64,000 nt of DNA, taken from contig JACPSW010000012.1 of assembly GCA_016193045.1 (NCBI GenBank), forward strand, positions 1-64,000. Direction: 5' to 3'. The number at the start of each line of letters is the position of its first letter. The first letter of the stretch is position 1. The notes beneath the pieces are model-generated. The model was not told the origin of the DNA, did not search any database, and saw only the letters and a program-made list of their open reading frames with translations. A program made the position numbers and the translations under genes. Shown here one piece after another: positions 57,541-64,000 of this stretch. The stretch is from Candidatus Rokuibacteriota bacterium (GTDB lineage Bacteria; Methylomirabilota; Methylomirabilia; Rokubacteriales; CSP1-6).

Positions 57541-59364
57541 ATGAATGCCGGCACGCTGGCCCTGGCGGCCCTGGGGCTGCCGTTTTGCTCGTTCGTCCTC
57601 TTGGCGGTGGCGCTCCCGCTCCGGCGCGCCGGCCGGGCCGCCGGGGCCCTCTCCATCGCCGCGATCGGCGGCTCCCTCTTGGCCTCGCTGGTGCTCTGGC
57701 GAACGCTTCCGGGCGAGAGCGTCGAGCTGACTTGGACGTGGCTCCCCGCCGAGGGCGGGCCCATGGCGACCGTGGGCATCCTCGTGGACCACTTGACCGC
57801 GAGCATGCTCGTCCTGGTGGCGCTCGTTTCGTTCCTCGTCCAGCTCTACTCGCTGGGCTACCTGGAGCACGAAACGCCGCCCGCCCTCGGCCGCTACTAC
57901 GCCTACCACTCGCTCTTCGCGTTCTCGATGCTGGGCCTGGTCCTCGCCTCGAACTTCCTCCAGATGTTCATCTTCTGGGAGCTCGTCGGGCTCTGCTCCT
58001 ACCTCCTGATCGGCTTCTGGTACACGAAGCCCGAGGCGGCGCGGGCCGCGGTAAAGGCGTTCTGGGTGACGAAGGCCGGGGACCTCGGCTTCATCATCGG
58101 CATCGTCCTGCTCTGGGGGCAGGCCGGAACCTTCCAGTTCTCCCGCCTCTTCCAGATGGCGGGGGACAGGACGCTGCCGACGGCGGGGCTCGCGCTCATC
58201 ATGTTCCTCATCTATCTGGGGGCCGTGGGCAAGAGCGCCCAGTTCCCCCTGCACGTCTGGCTCCCGGATGCCATGGAGGGGCCCACCCCGGTCTCCGCCC
58301 TGATCCACGCCGCCACCATGGTGGCGGCCGGCGTTTACCTCGTCAGCCGCGTCTATCCGCTCTTCCTGCTGACGCCCGACGTACTGGCGCTGATCGGCTG
58401 GGTGGGGGCCTTCACCGCGCTCCTCGCCGCCACGCTGGGCCTCGTCCAGGCCGACATCAAGCGGGTCCTCGCGTACTCCACGGTCTCCCAGCTGGGGTTC
58501 ATGATGGCGGCGCTCGGGGCCGGCGCGAGCGACGCGGGATTCTTCCACCTCTTGACCCACGGCCTCTTCAAGGCGCTCCTCTTTCTCGGCGCGGGCGCGG
58601 TGATCCATGCGGTGGGCACCAACGACATCTGGCAGATGGGGCGCCTCGCCCGCGCGATGCCCCAGACGATGATCGTCTTCCTCGTGGGGACTCTGGCGCT
58701 CGCCGGGATCTGGCCGTTCGCCGGCTTCTTCTCCAAGGATGCGGTGCTCGCCGGCGTCTGGGAGGGCGGGCTTGCGATCCCCTTCCTGATGCTGGCGCTC
58801 AGCGTCTTTCTCACGGCCTTCTACATGTTTCGCGTCGTCTTTGTCGTGTTCTTTGGTCCCCGCCACGCGGAGGGGCATGCCCATGACGCCCCGCCGGTGA
58901 TGGCGGCGCCGCTCTGGATTCTGGCGGTCCTCACCGTGGGCTGGGGGATCGGCCTGGCGACCCGCGGCGGGGGCGAAAAGGCTCACGGGCCGGAGTGGGT
59001 GCCGTGGCTCGCGACGGCGCTGGCCGTGGCCGGCATCGGCTTCGCCTGGCTCACCTACCAGAAGCGCGTGGTCACCCCCGAGACGCTGGCGCGGGCCTTC
59101 GCGCCGGTCTACACGGCCGCCGTCGGCAAATTTTGGCTCGACGACCTCTACGGCGGCCTCTACCGCAGCACCCTCCTCGGCTTCTCGCGCCTCGTGGGAT
59201 GGGTGGACCGGTACCTGGTGGACGGCCTCGTGAATCTGGCCAGCGCCTGGACGCTCCGCTGGGGCGACGGCCTCCGGCGGATCCAGACCGGGCGGGCCCA
59301 GGACTACCTCTACGGCATCGCCTTCGGTCTCCTCCTCGTCATCGTCTGGGGTTACTGGCGCTGA
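57541..59364 (+). CDS. nuoL: NADH-quinone oxidoreductase subunit L
   Basis: A 607-residue antiporter-like proton-pumping subunit with about 15-16 membrane segments. Landmarks: ETPPALGRYYAYHSLFAFSMLGLVLASNF, FWELVGLCSYLLIGFWY, the TM7-8 region VGKSAQFPLHVWLPDAMEGPTPVSALIHAATMVAAGVYL and DIKRVLAYSTVSQLGFMM. The C-terminal lateral helix is short. Upstream sequence CAAAGG in the last tandem repeat unit may be its ribosome site. Its stop overlaps nuoM. Confidence 0.95.
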   Translation: MNAGTLALAALGLPFCSFVLLAVALPLRRAGRAAGALSIAAIGGSLLASLVLWRTLPGESVELTWTWLPAEGGPMATVGILVDHLTASMLVLVALVSFLVQLYSLGYLEHETPPALGRYYAYHSLFAFSMLGLVLASNFLQMFIFWELVGLCSYLLIGFWYTKPEAARAAVKAFWVTKAGDLGFIIGIVLLWGQAGTFQFSRLFQMAGDRTLPTAGLALIMFLIYLGAVGKSAQFPLHVWLPDAMEGPTPVSALIHAATMVAAGVYLVSRVYPLFLLTPDVLALIGWVGAFTALLAATLGLVQADIKRVLAYSTVSQLGFMMAALGAGASDAGFFHLLTHGLFKALLFLGAGAVIHAVGTNDIWQMGRLARAMPQTMIVFLVGTLALAGIWPFAGFFSKDAVLAGVWEGGLAIPFLMLALSVFLTAFYMFRVVFVVFFGPRHAEGHAHDAPPVMAAPLWILAVLTVGWGIGLATRGGGEKAHGPEWVPWLATALAVAGIGFAWLTYQKRVVTPETLARAFAPVYTAAVGKFWLDDLYGGLYRSTLLGFSRLVGWVDRYLVDGLVNLASAWTLRWGDGLRRIQTGRAQDYLYGIAFGLLLVIVWGYWR

Positions 59365-60908
59365 TGGGCTGGAACGGCCTCCCTATCCTCACGCTCATCA
59401 CCTGGGCGCCCTTCGTGGGCGCGGTGCTCATCATGTTCACCGCCCGGCACCACCCCCTGGCGGTGCGCCTGATCGGGGCGGTGACCACCGGCATCTCGCT
59501 CGTCCTGTCGGTCGCGGTCTATCTCGCCTATGACACGGAAGCGGCGGGGTTCCAGTTCTACGAGAAGATCCCGCTGGTGCCGGCCCTGGGAATTTCGTAC
59601 GAGGTGGCGGTAGACGGCATCGGCCTCATCCTGGTGCTGCTCACGGCCATCATCATCTTCTCCGGCGTATTCGCCTCCTGGACGGTCCAGACGCGGAGCC
59701 AGGAGTTCTACGCGCTGCTGCTGGTCCTCGTCACCGGTGTCTTCGGCGTCTTCGTCTCGCTGGACCTCTTCGTCTTCTTCCTGTTCTACGAGCTGGCCGT
59801 GCTGCCCATGTACCTCCTGATCGGGATCTGGGGGTCCTCGGCCCAGGTGCGCCCGCGGGGCATCTTCGGCTGGGCGATGCGGGAGACGGGGGTCGGGTCC
59901 AAGGAGTACGCCGCGATGAAGCTGACCCTGTACCTGCTTCTCGGGTCCGCCTTCATTCTCGTGGGGATCCTCGCCCTCTACATGGCCGCGGGCGGTTCGT
60001 CGTTCTCCTTCCTCGAGCTGGAGGGCGCCGCCTTCGACCCGGTCCTCCAGCGCTGGGTGTTTCTGCTCTTCTACGTGGGGTTCGGGGTGCTGGCGGGTAT
60101 CTGGCCGCTCCACACCTGGTCCCCGGACGGCCACGCGTCCGCTCCCACCGCCGTCTCGATGCTCCACGCCGGCGTCCTGATGAAGCTCGGCGCCTACGGG
60201 ATCGTGCGGCTGGGGATGGGGCTGCTCCCCGAGGGCACGCACGACTGGGTGTGGCTCGTGGGGACGATCGCGACCATCAACATCGTCTATGGCGCGCTGT
60301 CGGCCATGGCCCAGACGGATCTCAAGTACGTCATCGCCTACTCCTCCGTGTCCCACATGGGGATCGTGCTGCTGGGGGCGGCCACGCTGACGGAGGCGGG
60401 GCTGAACGGCTCGGTCTTCCAGATGTTCGCCCACGGGATCATGACCGGCCTGTTCTTCGCCCTGGTCGGCCTGGTGTACGAGAAGGCGCACTCGCGGGAG
60501 ATCTTCAAGATGGGCGGCTTCGGCCGGATGATGCCCGGCATCGCCACGGCGTTCACCCTCGGCGGTCTCTCGTCGCTCGGCCTGCCCGCCACCTCGGGCT
60601 TCGTGGCCGAGTTTCTCACGTTCCTGGGCGCCTGGCGCTCGGCCCACTCCTGGTGGCTCTTCCCGGCGGTGGCGGGGACCTTCCTCACCGCCGTGTACGT
60701 CCTCCGGGTGGTGAAGCAGATCTTCTGGGGCGAGATCCCGGCGCACGGCGAGTTCCACGACCTGCCCGATGCCCGGGGGCCCGAATGGGTGGCGCTCGGG
60801 CTTCTCATGTTCGTGATCGTCCTCTTCGGCATGGTTCCGTGGATCGCCGTTTACCCGATCGATACGGCCACAGTGCCGCTGCTGATCCGGCTGGGGATCC
60901 GCCCGTGA
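59364..60908 (+). CDS. nuoM: NADH-quinone oxidoreductase subunit M
   Basis: A 514-residue antiporter-like proton-pumping subunit, 14 membrane segments. Landmarks: FVFFLFYELAVLPMYLLIGIWG (TM5, with the key Glu), GVLAGIWPLHTWSPDGHASAPTAVSMLHAGVLMKLGAYG (TM7-8), TDLKYVIAYSSVSHMGIV. ATG 59364 shares its A with the nuoL TGA. Confidence 0.95.
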   Translation: MGWNGLPILTLITWAPFVGAVLIMFTARHHPLAVRLIGAVTTGISLVLSVAVYLAYDTEAAGFQFYEKIPLVPALGISYEVAVDGIGLILVLLTAIIIFSGVFASWTVQTRSQEFYALLLVLVTGVFGVFVSLDLFVFFLFYELAVLPMYLLIGIWGSSAQVRPRGIFGWAMRETGVGSKEYAAMKLTLYLLLGSAFILVGILALYMAAGGSSFSFLELEGAAFDPVLQRWVFLLFYVGFGVLAGIWPLHTWSPDGHASAPTAVSMLHAGVLMKLGAYGIVRLGMGLLPEGTHDWVWLVGTIATINIVYGALSAMAQTDLKYVIAYSSVSHMGIVLLGAATLTEAGLNGSVFQMFAHGIMTGLFFALVGLVYEKAHSREIFKMGGFGRMMPGIATAFTLGGLSSLGLPATSGFVAEFLTFLGAWRSAHSWWLFPAVAGTFLTAVYVLRVVKQIFWGEIPAHGEFHDLPDARGPEWVALGLLMFVIVLFGMVPWIAVYPIDTATVPLLIRLGIRP

Positions 60909-62317
60909 GCGTGCTGGCGCTCGAGATCGGGCTGGGGCTCCTCATGCTGGGTGTCTTCGCCGTGGGTCTCGTCACCCGCGGCGACGAGCGCCGGATCGTC
61001 GGCCTCCTCTCGGCCCTCGGGGTCCTGGTCCTCGCCGTCGGCTCGTTCTTCCTGGAGCCCTCGCCCGCCCCCGCCGGCGGGGCCTTCGTGCTGGACGGCC
61101 TGGCGCTCTTCGGCAAGCAGCTCTTTCTCGTCGCCACCTTCATCGGGATCCTGGGCTCGCTGTCGCTCTCCGATCCGGCGTTCCGGCGAAGGGCTCCGGA
61201 GTACTACCTGCTCCTGCTGGCCTCGCTCCTGGGGATGCTGGTCCTCGCCTCGGCGCGCGAGCTGATCCTGCTCTTCGTGGCCTTCGAGCTGATGTCCATC
61301 CCGCTCTATGTGCTCTCGGGCTTCGTGAAGCGAGAGGATGTCGCCGTGGAGGCCGCGCTGAAATTCTTCCTGGTCGGGACCGTCTCCTCGGCCATCCTGG
61401 CCTACGGCCTGTCCTTCGTGTACGGCGCGACGGGGACCACCGACCTGGCCGGCGTCGCGCGAGCCCTGGCGGCGCCCGGCCCGCTCCTGATGCTCGGCAT
61501 GCTGCTCGTGCTGGCCGGGCTCGGGTTCAAGATCGCGGCCTTTCCGTTCCACATGTGGGTGCCGGACACCTACGAGGCGGCCAGCACGCCCTTCGTGGCG
61601 TGGCTCTCGGTGGCGCCGAAGGCGGCGGGGTTCGTGGCGATCTTCCGCGTGTACCTCGAGGGGGTCGGCGACCCGGTCGCGCTGTGGGTCCCGATCGTGG
61701 CCGGGCTCGCGGCCATCACGATGGTGGCCGGGAACCTGATGGCGCTCCCCCAGCGGAACTCGAAGCGCCTGCTGGCCTACTCGGGGATCGCCCACATCGG
61801 CTACATGCTGGTGGGCCTCGCCGCCGTGTCGGCGTCGGGCACGGCGATGGTGCTCTTCTACCTGGTCGCCTACGTTTTCGGGAACATGGGCGCGTTTCTG
61901 GTGGTCGAGAGCGTGGCTCAGGCGGAGGGGGGCTCCACGCACCTGGACGCGCTGCGCGGTCTGGCCCAGCGTTCACCGCTCCTGGCCCTGGCCATGCTGC
62001 TCTGTCTCCTCTCGCTGGGGGGGATCCCGTTCGTCGCGGGCTTCTGGGCTAAGCTCTACGTCTTCTGGGCCGCCGCCCAGGTCGGGCTCTACTGGCTCGT
62101 GCTGGTGGGCGCGGTCCTGACGGTGGTGGCCCTCTTTTACTACCTGATCCTGGCCCGGCGCATGTACATCGAGGCCCCCCAACGGACCGGCCGGATCGCC
62201 GTCGCGCCGTCCCTGGCGCTGGCCATCCTGATCTGCACCCTCGGCGTCGTGGGCCTCGGGGTTTATCCGAAGCCGCTGGTGGAGGTTGCCCTCCGGGTCG
62301 CCAACGGCTTGTTCTAG
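60905..62317 (+). CDS. nuoN: NADH-quinone oxidoreductase subunit N
   Basis: A 470-residue antiporter-like proton-pumping subunit, last gene of the operon. Landmarks: LFVAFELMSIPLYVLSGF, KIAAFPFHMWVPDTYEAASTPFVAWLSVAPKAAGF and SKRLLAYSGIAHIGYMLVG. GTG 60905 overlaps nuoM (GTGA). No nuoE, nuoF or nuoG follows; the next 205 bp lead to an unrelated regulator. Confidence 0.95.
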   Translation: MSVLALEIGLGLLMLGVFAVGLVTRGDERRIVGLLSALGVLVLAVGSFFLEPSPAPAGGAFVLDGLALFGKQLFLVATFIGILGSLSLSDPAFRRRAPEYYLLLLASLLGMLVLASARELILLFVAFELMSIPLYVLSGFVKREDVAVEAALKFFLVGTVSSAILAYGLSFVYGATGTTDLAGVARALAAPGPLLMLGMLLVLAGLGFKIAAFPFHMWVPDTYEAASTPFVAWLSVAPKAAGFVAIFRVYLEGVGDPVALWVPIVAGLAAITMVAGNLMALPQRNSKRLLAYSGIAHIGYMLVGLAAVSASGTAMVLFYLVAYVFGNMGAFLVVESVAQAEGGSTHLDALRGLAQRSPLLALAMLLCLLSLGGIPFVAGFWAKLYVFWAAAQVGLYWLVLVGAVLTVVALFYYLILARRMYIEAPQRTGRIAVAPSLALAILICTLGVVGLGVYPKPLVEVALRVANGLF

Positions 62318-62414
62318 GCGCCGTCGCCGTAGGCCCGGCCTCGCGTCAAGGCCCCCAGCGCGGAGGGTTAGGGAACGGCGGGCGGCTAAAGTCATGCTGA
62401 CGCCAGCCGAAACC

Positions 62415-62438
62415 ACTTGAAATAATAGATTTTTAAGT
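62415..62438. other. AT-rich inverted repeat between nuoN and the tetR gene
   Basis: ACTTGAAA (62415-62422) and TTTTAAGT (62431-62438) pair with one G-T in the only AT-rich patch of the 205-bp spacer. It may be the nuo terminator or an upstream promoter element for the regulator; neither is clear. Confidence 0.3.
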
Positions 62439-62466
62439 CGATCCGCTCCGGTGCCGAATCTTCCAG

Positions 62467-62495
62467 TTGACCGCTGCCATCTCACCGTGTAAGGA
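62467..62495 (+). promoter_or_regulatory. Promoter of the tetR-sigma operon
   Basis: TTGACC (62467-62472), 17-bp spacer, TAAGGA (62490-62495). The predicted transcription start falls within the operator immediately downstream. Confidence 0.55.
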
Positions 62496-62497
62496 TA

Positions 62498-62517
62498 TGT
62501 ACCGACTGGTTGGTACA
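62498..62517. promoter_or_regulatory. TetR-family operator
   Basis: TGTACCGACTGGTTGGTACA is a 20-bp imperfect palindrome (TGTACC.AC..GT.GGTACA) between the -10 box and the ATG at 62523. Position and shape match autoregulated TetR-family operators. Confidence 0.7.
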
Positions 62518-62522
62518 GGACC

Positions 62523-63260
62523 ATGAGCGCCGTGCTCAAAACCGAGAAACCGACGCGGGAACACATCCTGGACGCCGCCACCCGGCTCATGCATGTGAGC
62601 GGGTACCGCGGCACATCCCTCGACGACGTCCTGAGGGAGAGCGGGGTCGGCAAGGGCAACTTCTACTACTACTTCAAGAGCAAGGAGGAGCTCGGCTACG
62701 CGATTCTCGACCGGCTCGTCCGGGGGTTCGTCGAACGGACGCTCGAGCCGAGCTTCGCCGATCCGAGCCTTCCGCCGCTCGATCGGATCCATCGCTTCCT
62801 CGATGGCGTGCTGGAGACCCAGCGGCAGCGCAACTGTGTGGGCGGCTGCCCCATGGGCAACCTGGCCTCGGAGCTGTCGGATGTGCACGAGGGGTTTCGC
62901 CGACGGCTGGCCGAGATCTTCATGCGCTGGGGCGAGCGGTTGACGGAGGCGGTGAGGGAAGCGCAGTCCGACGGGAGCCTGGCCCCGGCGTGCGACGCGG
63001 GGCGGCTCGCCCAGTTCCTCGTCGCGTCCCTCGAGGGCGCGATCCTGATGAGCAAGGTGACGAAGGAAATCCAGGTGATGGAAACGTGCGTGTGCGAGCT
63101 CAAGGCCCACCTCACGCATTACGCGACCGGGGCCCCCGCATCGATCAACCCCGGGCTTGGTCGAGCGCGCACCCCCGGCTTCGCCGCGGGTACCGGGCCC
63201 GCGCAATCCGTGGGGGGAGCGATCGGAAGGGTGGGGGCGGAGCCCCCCTCCGAGTTATGA
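62523..63260 (+). CDS. TetR/AcrR family transcriptional regulator
   Basis: A 245-residue repressor-type protein. The helix-turn-helix domain (residues 10-60) reads TREHILDAATRLMHVSGYRGTSLDDVLRESGVGKGNFYYYFKSKEEL in outline, with the recognition helix at VGKGNFYYYF. The ligand domain contains CVGGCPMGNLASELSD (about residues 101-116), typical of the LmrA/YxaF/AcuR-like branch, with redox- or electrophile-accessible cysteines. About the last 35 residues (from GLGRARTPGF) are encoded by the dispersed palindromic repeat, which also supplies the stop. The stop overlaps the sigma factor ATG. Confidence 0.9.
   Translation: MSAVLKTEKPTREHILDAATRLMHVSGYRGTSLDDVLRESGVGKGNFYYYFKSKEELGYAILDRLVRGFVERTLEPSFADPSLPPLDRIHRFLDGVLETQRQRNCVGGCPMGNLASELSDVHEGFRRRLAEIFMRWGERLTEAVREAQSDGSLAPACDAGRLAQFLVASLEGAILMSKVTKEIQVMETCVCELKAHLTHYATGAPASINPGLGRARTPGFAAGTGPAQSVGGAIGRVGAEPPSEL
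63160..63254. repeat. Two-module palindromic repeat (second full copy), overlapping tetR 3' end
   Basis: Same order as the copy at 35658: a left part TCGAGCGC...CCGGCTTCGCCG...GCGCAA and a right part ATCGGAAGGGTGGGGGCGGA then GCCCCCCTCCGAG, folding as a GC hairpin with loop GGA. Here it is coding sequence for the tail of the TetR protein. Confidence 0.75.
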
Positions 63261-63907
63261 GCCCGCTGACGCTGGAGGGTCAACCGATGGTTCGGCGTAC
63301 CCCTCGGGAGGGGACCAGGCGCGACCGCGACGAGGTCCTGGTGCGACGGCTCCGGCGCGAGGAGCCCGGCGCGGCCGAGTCGCTGGTGGGCGAGTACGGA
63401 GAGCGGGTCTACCGGCTGGCGTTTCGGATCACGGGCAATCCCCAGGACGCGGAGGAAGTGGCCCAGGACGCGCTCTGGACGGCGGCCCGCAAGATCGGGA
63501 CCTTCAAGGGGGAGTCGGCGTTCGGCAGCTGGCTCTACCGGATCACGGCCAACACCGCCTACCAGAAGCTCCGGGGGCGGCGCGGCCGGGATCACGCGGA
63601 AATTTCTTGGGATGCGTTGCTGCCGCAGTTCAACGAGAACGGCCGCCACGCCGAGCCGGTGGAAGACTGGTCCGGAAAGGTGGCGGAGCCGATCCTCGAC
63701 CGGGAGCTCCGGGACGTCCTCAGTTCAGCCGTAGAGGCTCTGCCGACGGACTACCGCACGGCGTTTCTCCTGCACGACGTGGAGGGGATGCCTAACCGGG
63801 AGATTGCCAAGTCCCTTGGTATCAGTCTCCCGGCAGTGAAGTCCCGCGTGCACCGGTCGCGGCTCTTTCTCCGCCAGCGGCTGGGTCGTTACCTGACGGT
63901 GGCGTGA
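63257..63907 (+). CDS. ECF-type RNA polymerase sigma factor
   Basis: A 216-residue sigma-70 of the extracytoplasmic function class. Region 2 spans about residues 35-105 (VYRLAFRITGNPQDAEEVAQDALWTAARKI, with the DAEEVAQD core-binding motif, and FGSWLYRITANTAYQKLR), and region 4 about 145-205 (LPTDYRTAFLLHDVEGMPNREIAKSLGISLPAVKSRVHRSR). ATG 63257 overlaps the TetR stop as ATGA; ATG 63287 is an alternative. The gene after it may encode a partner or anti-sigma protein but is cut off. Confidence 0.9.
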   Translation: MSPLTLEGQPMVRRTPREGTRRDRDEVLVRRLRREEPGAAESLVGEYGERVYRLAFRITGNPQDAEEVAQDALWTAARKIGTFKGESAFGSWLYRITANTAYQKLRGRRGRDHAEISWDALLPQFNENGRHAEPVEDWSGKVAEPILDRELRDVLSSAVEALPTDYRTAFLLHDVEGMPNREIAKSLGISLPAVKSRVHRSRLFLRQRLGRYLTVA

Positions 63908-63919
63908 AGGGGAACCGCA

Positions 63920-64000
63920 ATGCTCGACCAATGGGTGCAACTCTTTCCCCTCGGGCTGGGCGACCCGGCGTCGGCCTTTGTGTCCCTCGGGGGCGGCTGG
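63920..64000 (+). CDS. Start of a gene cut by the window edge
   Basis: An open frame from ATG 63920, preceded by GAAGGGGA, runs off the window after 27 codons (MLDQWVQLFPLGLGDPASAF and on). It starts 12 nt after the sigma factor stop, so it is likely co-transcribed. The family is not recognisable from this fragment. Confidence 0.45.
   Translation, partial: MLDQWVQLFPLGLGDPASAFVSLGGGW

Overview
The window is GC-rich bacterial chromosome with tightly packed operons, many 4-8 nt stop/start overlaps and frequent GTG or TTG starts. It carries two branched-chain-amino-acid-type (Liv) ABC transporters, an 11-gene complex I operon without NuoEFG, a Liv-linked amidohydrolase, and CaiB, CitE, MmgE/PrpD and NIPSNAP proteins. 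This mix recalls Candidatus Rokubacteria / Methylomirabilota or a similar uncultured soil or groundwater lineage. That placement is inference; there is no rRNA gene here to test it.

Layout. 1-3.6 kb: molybdopterin MoaB, an HtrA-like lipoprotein protease, and a rhodanese-MoeB protein whose conserved active-site cysteine codon is an in-frame TGA followed by a bacterial SECIS-like hairpin, so a probable selenoprotein. 3.7-7.4 kb: dTDP-rhamnose genes rmlA-rmlC-rmlB-rmlD. 7.4-10.4 kb: an HtrA paralogue that has lost all three catalytic residues, an HD phosphohydrolase and a small nuclease-like protein. 10.4-15.1 kb: a complete Na+-pumping glutaconyl-CoA decarboxylase (GcdA, GcdC, an unusually small GcdD, GcdB) split over two divergent transcripts, with an acyl-CoA dehydrogenase that looks like a non-decarboxylating glutaryl-CoA dehydrogenase. 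15-28.7 kb: two MFS transporters, a VOC protein, TrmI, a purine permease, PpiD, an RND efflux pair, GreA and a DGQHR-domain protein.

28.7-50.9 kb is a catabolic and uptake region. The first Liv system (minus strand) is interleaved with an isocitrate-lyase-family enzyme, a cyclic amidohydrolase and a flavoprotein. A MaoC-CitE-DJ-1 cluster faces a CaiB CoA-transferase. The second Liv system (plus strand) has a strong terminator after its binding protein and an embedded membrane glycosyltransferase-like gene and methyltransferase. MmgE/PrpD and two alpha/beta hydrolases follow. tRNA-Ala(GGC) and tRNA-Leu(CAA) at 51.1-51.4 kb sit beside a truncated flavoenzyme gene and an unexplained stretch of about 490 bp with promoter and terminator signals.

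51.9-62.3 kb: nuoABCD-HIJKLMN, with a double NIPSNAP gene between nuoC and nuoD and a 16-bp tandem repeat array between nuoK and nuoL. The right end has a TetR regulator with a clear operator, overlapping an ECF sigma factor, then the start of a further gene.

Non-coding structure is notable. There is a dispersed two-part palindromic repeat (35.7 kb, 63.2 kb, partial copy at 22.1 kb), a MITE-like 15-bp inverted-repeat element at 29.3 kb, a hairpin carried in-frame inside a transporter gene, a pair of DnaA-box-like sites at 28.8 kb, and several promoters whose -10 box lies almost on the start codon.
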